NCBI RefSeq assembly: GCF_000150275.1 | Contig: NW_002060957.1 | Span: forward strand, 633,767-697,766 | DNA length: 64,000 nucleotides | Direction of reading: 5' to 3' | From: Trichoplax adhaerens | Taxonomy: Eukaryota; Placozoa; Uniplacotomia; Trichoplacea; Trichoplacidae | Shown here: in pieces, positions 47,991-57,733 of the stretch | Position numbering within the stretch: position 1 is the first letter of the stretch | Layout: every line of letters begins with the position of its first letter | Notes under the pieces: generated by a model | What the model was told of the DNA's origin: nothing | Database searches by the model: none | What the model saw: the letters and a program-made list of their open reading frames with translations, nothing else | Program-made: the position numbers and the translations under genes

Positions 47991-50393
47991 CTACACTATA
48001 GGCGATTTGCCATCCACTGCTACACTACACTGCCTTCTTCTAGCTCATTTGACTCGAATGGAGCTTCCTACTCGTATTCTCTTTTGATGGATGGATTTCT
48101 CTTCTTTTACTCTTTCTGCAATTCTTATTGCTTCATATCATTCACTGCAAATGTAGACACCATACTAAGATTGGGATATCATTAACGAAATTTACACCAT
48201 AGGCTATTCGCCATCCACTGCTATTCTAGATTGCCTTCTTCTAGCTCATTTTATTCTAATGGAGCTTCCTACTCGCATTCTCTTTTGATGGATGAATTTC
48301 TCTTCTTTTACTCTTTCTGCAATTCTAATTGCTTCATATCATTCACCACAAATGTAGACACGATACTAAGATTGAGACATCATTAACAGAATTAACAGAA
48401 TTTACACCATAGGCGATTTGCCATCCACTGCTACACTACACTGCCTTCTTCTAGCTCATTTTACTCTAATGGAGCTTCTTTCTCGCATTCTCTTTTGATG
48501 GATGGATTTCTCTTCTTTTACTCTCTCCGCAATTCTAATTGCTTCATATCATTCACTGCAAATGTAGACACCATACTAAGATTGAGACATCATTAACAGA
48601 ATTAACAGAATTTACACCATAGGCGATTTGCCATCCACTGCTACACTACACTGCCTTCTTCTAGCTCATTTTATTCTAATGGAGCTTCTTTCTCGCATTC
48701 TCTTTTGATGGATGGATTTCTCTTCTTTTACTCTCTCCGCAATTCTAATTGCTTCATATCATTCACTACAAATGTAGACACCATACTAAGATTGGGATAT
48801 CATTAACAGAATTTACGCCATAGGCTATTCGCCATCCACTGCTACACTACACTGCCTTCTTCTAGCTCATTTTATTCGAATTGAGCTTCCTGCTCGCATT
48901 CTCTTTTGATAGATGGATTTCTCTTCTTTTACTCTCTCCGCAATTCTAATTGCTTCATATCATTCACTGCAAATGTAGACATCATACTAAGATTGAGACA
49001 TCATTAACAGAATTTACACCATAGGCTATTCGCCATCGGCTGCTATTCTAGATTGCCTTCTTCTAGCTCATTTTATTCTAATGGAGCTTCCTACTCGCAT
49101 TCTCTTTTGATGGATGGATTTCTCTTCTTTTACTCTCTCCGCAATTCTAATTGCTTCATATCATTCACTACAAATGTAGACACCATACTAAGATTGGGAT
49201 ATCATTAACAGAATTTACGCTATAGGCTATTCGCCATCCACTGCTACACTACACCGCCTTCTTCTAGCTCATTTTATTCTAATGGAGCTTCCTACGCGTA
49301 TTCTCTTTTGATGGATGGATTTCTGTTCTTTACTCTCTCCGCAATTCTAATTGCTTCATATCATTCACTACAAATGTAGACACGATACTAAGATTGAGAC
49401 ATCATTGACAGAATTTACACCGTAGGCTATTCGCAATCCACTGCTACACTACACTGCCTTCTTCTTGCTCATTTTACTCTAATGAAGCTTACTACGCGTA
49501 TTCTCTTTTACTCTCTCCGCAATTGTTATTGCTTAATATCTTTCACTACAAATGTAGACACCATACTAAGATTGAGACATCATTAACAGAATTTACACCA
49601 TAGGCAGTTCGCCATCCACTGCTACACTACACTTGTTTACTGTCCCTTACTCGTATTCTATTTTGATCGATTGATTTCCCTTCTTTTACTCCTTCCGCAC
49701 CTAAAATTGCTTAATAGCATTCAGTACAATGTAGACACGATAGCAAGATTGAGGTGACATTAACAGAATTTTTAACATAGGCTATTCGCCATCGACTAGG
49801 CCTGCACTAGACTGCCTTCTTCTTGCTCATTTTTTACTCTAATGGAGATGTTTCCCTACTCGTACTCTATTTTGATGGATTTTTAATGAAGGTTAATTTG
49901 ATATTTTGGGCTAGGGAAATATTTTCCAGTAATAGTGCCAATAATATATACATAACATATATATATATATATTCTCATACCCTGGAATAAGCCAAGAGTT
50001 AATCAACAAGTTATTGATGCTTTTGGCACTCCAATAACAGCTCAGGCAACTAAATATATCGCTTGAATTATAAAATCATAATATCTGATTCTTAACAAAA
50101 ATTATGCTACGGATTATCTTATCCGAATAGAGCAGTCAGGTTTACAATATACTAATATACTAAGTAAAATCGACTATTATAATTTAACCAAATAAGCCCA
50201 TTTTTAAAGCTAGAATACTTAATCACGATACAAAAACTAAACTAGAATAACTCCAATACAAGATCTTGAAGGAAATTCTAGAAATTAACCTTCATTACAT
50301 ATTAATTTCCCTTCTTTTACTCCCTCCTCAATTACCGTTGCTCAATACCATTCTGTACAATGTAGACATGATAGTAAGATTGAGATAGCATCA
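47991..50393. repeat. 201-210-bp satellite, ten copies, last one split by an insertion
   Basis: Units start at catccactgctacac-like sites: 48011, 48212, 48422, 48632, 48833, 49034, 49235, 49435, 49613 and 49790. Each includes tgccttcttctagctcattt, ggatttctcttcttttactc, a tcatatcattcac block and aaatgtagacaccatactaa. The 210-bp units differ from the 201-bp ones by a 9-bp duplication of attaacaga. Later units (about 177-178 bp) are shorter and more diverged. The tenth is interrupted at ~49884 and resumes at about 50300-50393. Confidence 0.95.
49886..50295. mobile_element. 410-bp non-autonomous terminal-inverted-repeat (MITE-like) element
   Basis: Starts ATGAAGGTTAATTT (49886-49899) and ends with its exact reverse complement AAATTAACCTTCAT (50282-50295). 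Each side is flanked by TA (49884-49885 and 50296-50297), as expected for Tc1/mariner-type target duplication. Satellite sequence stops at one edge and continues just past the other, so the inserted state is seen directly. The interior has no coding potential and includes an AT microsatellite near 49950. The superfamily assignment is inference from the TA flanks alone. Confidence 0.75.
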
Positions 50394-50571
50394 ACTCCCC
50401 AATCACAAGAAATATTCTTACCAATGGAGAATTGGTGTATTGGAAAGAGTGAAAATTAGCATTTTCACATATGGCTGTGGACACAGTCGAGTACTGAATT
50501 TCTTCATGAGCATAGGCCAATCTAGGCAATCTAAAGCCGGTATACGATGAGTTAATCGATTCATCTTACAA
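50394..50571. other. Flank between satellite and retroelement
   Basis: No gene recognised. The open frame over 50332-50529 starts inside the satellite remnant and is not convincing. Confidence 0.4.
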
Positions 50572-51615
50572 CTAATTTGGAGCTAATTTGGAGCTGCACT
50601 CGACCACCAGGTGTAGAAATGCACGGTTGTACCTATACCATAGCTGGTTAAATACTTCTTGAGCTTCAACACATACATCATAATCAATGCCCTTTTCTTC
50701 GACGAAATCTTTTCTCACTAAAGATATTTCGGCTCCAGAATCGGCCAGAATTTTAGTTGGCTTTCCTTGAATATATCCATCGATAACGTAGTTATCAACT
50801 TCGCTGGATTTCCTGATTTGTAATACCGATACCTTCTTAGATTCTTCTTTTCTTTTTTTCAAATCATATCTCTCGGGACATGCATTAGCTAAATGTTTGT
50901 CAGAGCCACAAGTATAACATGACTTCTTTTCACCAGCTTTAGGTTTATGATACGCTTTCTTCGTATTATTCCCATGTGAATCTTTATTAGAATTCGGTTT
51001 ATTCTTTTTGAAGTCTTGATAACCAGAATTAGCCAGATATTGATCTGCTGCTGCCAACAAACTTTCCCATGATCTTGGATTTTGAGCTTGGACATGTCTC
51101 ATTAATTCTCGACCATATGCGTCTTGTGACCAATTAGAATATTGATGATCAAATAAAATTGTATCTTCTATACTTAGATGCGAATGTTGGATCCATCTAT
51201 TGAGTAGATCTTTCTTTTTAGCTCCATATTCTGTAAAGGTTTCATCTTGTTTTCTTTTCAACGTCATGAATTTAGTTCTATAAGCATCAGCAGTTATATG
51301 ATATGCATCAATAATTTTGCTCTTTACGAATTCATAATCTTGTAATTCCTCATGCGATAGCTTACTGTAAGCCGTTAATGCCTTTCCTGTTAACTCAAAA
51401 CCAAAGTTAATACCCCAACGATTTCTGGGCAATTCATTTAACTCAGAAGCGATTTCAAAAGTGTGAATCCAGTCTTCGATATCATCCAATTCATCTAATT
51501 TATGCACTTCTGCCTTGCTACTCGGAGCGGCTACAGTAATTACCTTTGGCTGCTGCGATCTTTGCATCATTCTATCCATCATTTCTTGATGTCTCCGCTC
51601 ACTCGCTTGTTGCAT
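50572..51615 (-). pseudogene. Retrotransposon gag, zinc knuckle and protease fragment
   Basis: 347 codons. Residues ~46-145 resemble retrotransposon gag (DWIHTFEIASELNELP; later FVKSKIIDAY). A CCHC knuckle at 233-246 (CYTCGSDKHLANAC) fits CX2CX4HX4C. A retropepsin active site follows at ~290-298 (ADSGAEISLV). The protease is cut off soon after, and the last ~40 residues diverge before the stop. Immediately upstream, in the same frame, is the fragment 51616-51867, separated only by its TAA stop. The product is part of a dead element. Confidence 0.85.
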
Positions 51616-51867
51616 TTACATAAACATTGTAAACATTTGATTCAACTTGTCATCACCCTGTGATGTCGATGAACTACTAAACGCATTGTTGTCTTTTTCC
51701 AATGGACTGTAATCCTCCTTACTATCGTTTGGATGCAAGTCTCCTTCAGGTAGAGGCACACCAAGCTCTACCAAATGATTAATAATATCGGACATCCTCA
51801 ATTGTCCCTGCAATATTATTCCTTGCTTGACACACCATGCTTTTGATAGTTTTAACGGTAAACTCAT
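51616..51867 (-). pseudogene. N-terminal gag fragment with SAP-like motif
   Basis: 83 codons, in the same frame as and directly abutting the gag ORF at 50572-51615, so a single TAA (51616-51618) divides one reading frame. Its start, LKLSKAWCVKQGIILQGQ, then DIINHLVELG, resembles a SAP-type helix pair; this is weak similarity. The stop could be a mutation, or a programmed break as in some retroelements. Confidence 0.6.
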
Positions 51868-51934
51868 TCCAATCTTCGAACGACGGCATTATTCCGTTTC
51901 TTCTTTAATTTTACTTTTTTTAGCTAAAATTCTC

Positions 51935-51953
51935 AATCCCACCGCTGCCAACA
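51935..51953 (-). other. Retrotransposon primer-binding site
   Basis: On the minus strand, TGTTGGCAGCGGTGGGATT begins two bases inside the LTR edge. It is nearly complementary to the 3' end of animal tRNA-Leu (acceptor ...CCACCGCTGCCA plus CCA), with one mismatch in the CCA complement. The tRNA match is from memory. Confidence 0.6.
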
Positions 51954-51955
51954 AT

Positions 51956-52309
51956 TGTTACATATTCTGTTTATCGTAACAATAATTTAATAGTCCAGTA
52001 GGGCTTGAGCACTGGACAATCACGAGTCCAATAGAGCTTAAGTACCGAACTAACTTTATTATGCATTAGAAGCCGTTATATATAAGAGACAATTACCAGT
52101 AATGTGCAATAACGGACATACCATGAATGTTAACGACAATCTTATCTTATTCATAATAAGATAACAACTTATTTTCTTAGATATGCTATCTAGGACTTAA
52201 TCGTCATCATTACAGAACAACTGCAGAAATATACTGTAATAAACAGGCTTATTCAATACGATAGGTGTTATCGATACTTTGTCTACAACAACTATATTAT
52301 TTCGTAACA
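51956..52309 (-). repeat. Long terminal repeat, 354 bp
   Basis: Bounded by TGTTAC...GTAACA, the usual TG...CA ends with a short inverted repeat. It lies next to the primer-binding site, so on the minus strand it is the 5' LTR. Its outer edge (52309/52310) coincides with the start of the duplicated block that recurs at 55676. Confidence 0.75.
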
Positions 52310-53023
52310 GTTATGTAACCTATACACAAGTAATTTCATACAAAAATAAATGAAAGCTGCCTTACTCAACAGTCTGCTAACGGCCCATCAGGTTATGGTA
52401 TCTATTGTTATTATTGAATGAATAATATAGCTACCACTAGTATTGACCTATATTTGGCTAATGAAAAATTGACTTAGCTCATATATAATCAGGTAGTGTA
52501 ACTGGCAGCTCAACTCTTATTGATGGAATGATTATTATTGTATTATTGTTAACTTTAGACGAATAATACCAAATATTGTACAATAAGGTAAAAATATTAT
52601 TAACAGTTCCCGTAGTTGTATGATCAAGTAACTAAAGCAAATTTTGTATTCTAGTAATAGTCTAAATTGCAAAAGATGCTATATTTTGGGCCTTACTTTG
52701 GCAATAGTAGCCTACTTCCTTATTCCAATTCTTGTCTATGTCACAATACATTTGGGTTGCATAGCGGGCAAGGAGTTGAACGGTAGCAAACGTAAAAGCG
52801 ATACCAATTCCGGTAGTAAGGGTAGTCAAAGTCTATAGCCAAGCATTCTAAATTTTATGAATTGGCCGTTAGTGCTAAAATAGTGAAATAACACGATAGT
52901 ACTTTAAAAGGGATAGATTATAATGTAGTTAGGCTAACTAATCTAGCAGCTTGCATTTTATGGGTAACTATACTAAGAATTCCGGTAGCAAAGAGCTTAA
53001 TATTTAAATACAGTAAATAATGA
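52310..53023 (-). pseudogene. Partial copy A of the membrane-protein gene
   Basis: The stretch at ~52750-53000 aligns with the exon at 58274-58645 (5' part), the intron, and the exon at 58812-58868 of the gene on the same strand. Shared words include gcatagcgg, agcgatacca/gcactgattcca, ggtagtcaaagt / agttagtaaaagt and agaattccggtagcaaagagct. An intron-like spacer is retained, so this is a DNA-level copy. The frame is not maintained. Positions ~52479-52745 are absent from copy B at 55676. The copy ends at the N gap. Confidence 0.65.
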
Positions 53024-53362
53024 NNNNNNNNNNNNNNNNNNNNNNNNNNNNNNNNNNNNNNNNNNNNNNNNNNNNNNNNNNNNNNNNNNNNNNNNNNNNN
53101 NNNNNNNNNNNNNNNNNNNNNNNNNNNNNNNNNNNNNNNNNNNNNNNNNNNNNNNNNNNNNNNNNNNNNNNNNNNNNNNNNNNNNNNNNNNNNNNNNNNN
53201 NNNNNNNNNNNNNNNNNNNNNNNNNNNNNNNNNNNNNNNNNNNNNNNNNNNNNNNNNNNNNNNNNNNNNNNNNNNNNNNNNNNNNNNNNNNNNNNNNNNN
53301 NNNNNNNNNNNNNNNNNNNNNNNNNNNNNNNNNNNNNNNNNNNNNNNNNNNNNNNNNNNNNN
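53024..53362. other. Assembly gap (339 N)
   Basis: Run of N. Open frames reported across it are meaningless. Confidence 1.
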
Positions 53363-53631
53363 GGTTTTGCTACTAAGTCAAATTTCTTTAAATTTGAATA
53401 GACGATCAAACGCCCTTTCTTTAGATTAGGCATTTGCTCTATAGGCTACTTCTATAGTAATCTATATAATACCTTGTAAAATAATGAAGAAGAAAAGATG
53501 GCGACATGATGATTTGGTTGGCAGGGTAAAACTTAAAGACACTATGACTTTGTAGGTATTTTGTATAGTAAAATAATACTAATTACATACTAAAAACTAC
53601 AAAGGACTCTACTTTTAGTCCTTTTACTACA

Positions 53632-54831
53632 CAAGTTTAGTACAGAATAGGGTAGTTCTTGCGAAGTAGGTAAACCTAAGTACTTAAAATAATAAGCGTT
53701 CATACCAGAAAGGTAATAAGATTTGAAACATCATATTTTTTCTACAATATGAAGTAGTTAAGCCGCGCAACGTGTAAGATAAACCAGTTATTAAGCTGTA
53801 ATAAAGTCTCTACCTCGATCTGCTAGTATCCAATTATAGACGATAAAACATCTCAAATTTAAAGGTATAAGGCATTATTAGAAATTTATTATGTAGCAGT
53901 AATAAATATAGTATCATCTTACTTATAAAAATCTAAGTGGTTTCTTTAATTAGTCTTAGCCAAATCTAAATCTTATGAAAATAAACCACAGCGTTCAAAG
54001 TATCAGCTTAAATAAAAATAAATCGTATCTTTTCGTTATTATTAGTCAGTCTAGGCCTGTTACAGGCCTAGTAGGTTACATAATTATCTAATGTAGACAA
54101 GGCTAGTAATGGAATTTTAAATAACCGAAATTTAGGCTTAAATCTACGGTACGAACTTTATATTTCTATAGAGAATGATTCATAAATTATCACTTTTCCC
54201 AAGTGTGTAACTTTCACTATCCCAATTGTTACGCCCGTAATTTGAAGTTATCGTTACTTATCTCGTATACTATTCTACGATATAATTGGTCATCTTACAG
54301 TGAAATGAAAATCTACTTCGCTGCATAAGCCAAGGTCACACACTATTAGTAACTTCGATGACAATTATAATTCACGTCAATTATATTTATCGCTGTCAAA
54401 TTTTAGCTCGTAAAATTGTAACCGTTTTACATAGTTATATTAATAACATACACGTATACTCGCAAAGAGCGTTTCACTTTATGGAAAGATGTACGAGAAA
54501 TACGTCTTAGTTTCAAGCTTTGTCTAATTCCGGTATATATTTTTACATCCTACTTTCACGGTGCTATCTCACGATAGATTAGTTACCGATGTTTTGTAGT
54601 AAAGCTTTATTTAGATTACGAGATAGTTCTTATGGTACTTTACATACCTGGTGCCGTAATATGTGATTGTGACTAATTAGCATGAGATTGTATATTTTTA
54701 TCGCAATCGTTCGGCGAATGAACATATTGCAATCTAACTGCCTTGCATTAATCATCAAATATCTATGACATTAAATTACACCGTTTTAATTAATTAGGTG
54801 TCTAAAATAAATTTACTGCCGGATCTTATTT
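53632..54831. repeat. Long direct repeat, left copy (>=1.2 kb, ~99% identical)
   Basis: Matches 62801-64000 at a constant offset of 9169 bp with no net indel and roughly a dozen substitutions seen by eye. It includes the perfect palindrome around taggcctgt/acaggccta (~54052). The match begins abruptly at caagtttagtac. No coding content recognised. Confidence 0.95.
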
Positions 54832-55085
54832 GTACTTATGATACATCTTTACTTCAAGCTTTATCTGATTCTCGATTATATTTTATAACCTACCGTCACG
54901 ATTCTATCTCACGGTAGTTAGTAATATTTAATGACATAACTTTATTTAGATTACGAGATAGCTCATACTTTGTACATCTCATGCCATAATATATGATTGT
55001 GACTAATTTACATTAGATTGTATATTGTATCTTGATGATTGTGAAAGGATATATGATAATCTAACTGCCTTGCGTTAATCATTAA
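54513..55085. repeat. Diverged ~330-340-bp tandem duplication
   Basis: The blocks 54513-54760 and 54853-55085 share tcaagctttgtctaattc / tcaagctttatctgattc, tttatttagattacgagata, gattgtgactaatt and aatctaactgccttgc, with an offset of 327-340 bp. Older than the 1.2-kb repeat that contains its first half. Confidence 0.8.
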
Positions 55086-55675
55086 AGAGCAATAGCTTTA
55101 TCTAAAGGAAGTTCGTTGGATAGTCTACTGAGATTAAAGTAAATTTAAAACTGTAGTAAATCTCTATACTTTGAGAAAGGAGCTATCGTGACATATTAGT
55201 ATCGTACTGTAATGAATACTGTAAATCTTACCGTAACGTATAACTTTGTGTTGTAACAATACAAAGTTATTCTTAACGCCAAAGATTTGTACACGACAGC
55301 CAATTAGTATTCATGACCACATTTGAGATTAATGACCTGCACTATCCCGTGTATCCCTTATCTATACGTATTACAGAGCATAAGGTCACAAATATGTAGT
55401 ATAAAATATGTTTCATTATGCGCAACAATTCTATAAAGAGTCGCTATAATTAGGTTTGCCTATCGCAATCGCATGTCGTGACAATTTGTTAGGCTTATTT
55501 TCGCATTAATGTGGTCAGTTCTTAATTAGATCGATATAATAAATGCTGATAAAGACATAAGTTTTGCTTTTTAATGTTAGATAAAGGGACTAGATTATTA
55601 ATTTTTAAGATTTTGATATAATTGTGCTATATCTAGGTAGTATAGCGTAACATTATAGTCATGAGGTATATATAT
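55086..55675. other. Non-coding spacer
   Basis: AT-rich; no exon or repeat recognised. Confidence 0.45.
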
Positions 55676-56112
55676 GTTATGTAACCTATACACAAGTAAT
55701 TTCATACAAAAATAAATGAAAGCTGTCTTACTCGACAGTCTGCTAACGGCCCATCAGGTTATGGTATCTATTGTTATTATTGAATGAATAATATAGCTGC
55801 CACTAGTATTGACCTATATTTGGCTGATGAAAACTACATTTGGGTTGCATAGCGGACAAGGAGTTGAACGGTAGCAAACGTAAAAGCGATACCAATTCCG
55901 GTAGTAAGGGTAGTCAAAGTCTATAGCCAAGCATTCTAAATTTTATGAATTGGCCGTTAGTGCTAAAATAGTGAAATAACACGATAGTACTTTAAAAGGG
56001 ATAGATTATAATGTAGTTAGGCTAACTAATCTAGCAGCTTGCATTTTATGGGTAACTATACTAAGAATTCCAGTAACAAAGAGCTTAATATTTAAAATAC
56101 AGTAAATAATGA
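55676..56112 (-). pseudogene. Partial copy B of the membrane-protein gene
   Basis: Near-identical to 52310-53023 except for a ~267-bp segment missing between ggctgatgaaaa and acatttgggttgc. Its right end (agtaaataatga) is where copy A meets the N gap. Like copy A it resembles the exon-intron-exon segment 58553-58868 of the gene to the right, with the intron kept and the frame lost. Confidence 0.65.
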
Positions 56113-57733
56113 TACTTTTTAGCCTTGCCCTAAATTCTTGCCGATTTGTTTAACTTATAAATACTGTCTTGTATCAAAGAGCAAGAAATCAGTTTTGAGA
56201 TCATCTTGCTACATATCGCAATAAATTTAAATGATATGTCACACTTATACTAATATTCTACTCTAACGCTCACTATATGTCTAGAAATAGTACGGATATT
56301 ATATGTTACTTTTGTACACTTTCAGTCTTTACTTGGATTACTAGTGTACTTCTACATACAGAATAGATGTAATAGTATACTTCATACAATAAGTATTGTA
56401 CTATTATACAGAATAAAGTTAACATATCATTTTGACTAAACATTGTTAAGATAATGTGTACAAATGCGTTCAGGCATGGAAAAAATTACACAAGTAATTG
56501 TTGTATCAAGGTAATCAAGATGTTACCTTTACTATTATCTATTAAATCTATATGTTGATGTCTGAAAGGAAAAAGTTATAGCTATTACTTATCCAAGAAT
56601 GACCTAATTCAACTTCAAGTTACACAATGGCCTTAGTAGTAGGGTCTTTCTAACACAAACAGCATTACCTATTGGCGAATAAATTAACTATCTAATCTCA
56701 TTTCTATGATTGCAATGATAGCGCTCTTAATATTTCAAAGACTATCTTTACTAAAGAGGTTACGATCAAAATCCATAATCAGCCATTATGCATAGCCAAA
56801 GTCAAATAATTTAAGCGAAATTATCATATTTCGGACTTTGTCCGAATAAATCTATTACTCAAATCCTAACTTACGCACAACTTCGAGGGAGGCGTAGAAT
56901 TAAGCGGTAAAAGTTTCATTAATATAATATGGGTAAGTATTGAAATTATAACCTACTGCTACCTGTTGGTAGACCTACAGAAAGTATTTGCAGCGAAAAT
57001 TTTACTAATACCGTAAAAAGAAGATTTAAAATTGTACTTTATAAATTTCCTTAACAAACATATCGTGACTATTCATACTACACAGGCAGGAATTTTAGCC
57101 TTGAATTACTAATAAAATAGTCACTACTCTACCTTGTACAAGTTAAACACTTCTGGTATATATCGTTATTGTATTATTATCATAATTTACATTCTGTGAC
57201 TAAGAAACGTAAGGTAAAAGTCTATAAGTAGATACTGACTTAAACGCTCTTTTACCAAATATTATACACGCACAGCAAAGTACCGTAAAGATGGAACTTT
57301 TATTAGCATAGACAAATCTACAATTTTTATACATTGCTGAACTCAAAATGTTCCCATTTATATTGTTACCATTTAACTTGTAAACAGCAGCAGTATTATT
57401 ATTATTATACATTTATACATTACTAGGAGAGACATCTGGAACTGAGATATTCCTTACGTAGCTTTTCTATCAGGAAATATTTTTAACCTCATACCCAAAT
57501 TTAACCTTAACCTAAGCATACATGCTAGTTCAACTGTCACTAGCTAGAATTTGAGTCATCGTATTACTATCTACACACAATAATAATCAATATCAAAAAT
57601 GTAATAAACTATCACAGATAATATACACGTAAAGGTATTACTTATTTGTGTAGTACTACAGATACGGATATTTTCCATTTTAGCTACTACTGCACTATTA
57701 AACTATCCTAGCGTTGAGGTGACACCTAAACAA
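56113..57733. other. AT-rich intergenic
   Basis: 3' flank of the membrane-protein gene. The open frame at 57200-57412 has no recognisable feature. Nothing supported. Confidence 0.45.

Larger units (their letters stand above)
50572..52309 (-). mobile_element. Truncated LTR retrotransposon (gag, protease fragment, one LTR)
   Basis: In minus order: one LTR (51956-52309), primer-binding site (51935-51953), then gag-type open frames running into an aspartic-protease motif, and a stop at 50572. No reverse transcriptase, RNase H, integrase or second LTR is present, so the element is 3'-truncated. The gag/zinc-knuckle/protease order suits a Ty3-like element, but without polymerase the superfamily is uncertain. 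Confidence 0.85.

Noticed and set aside
52918-53433. Long open frames across the N run on both strands
   Set aside because: Created by undefined bases. Only the edges are real, and those belong to pseudogene copy A and the gap flank.
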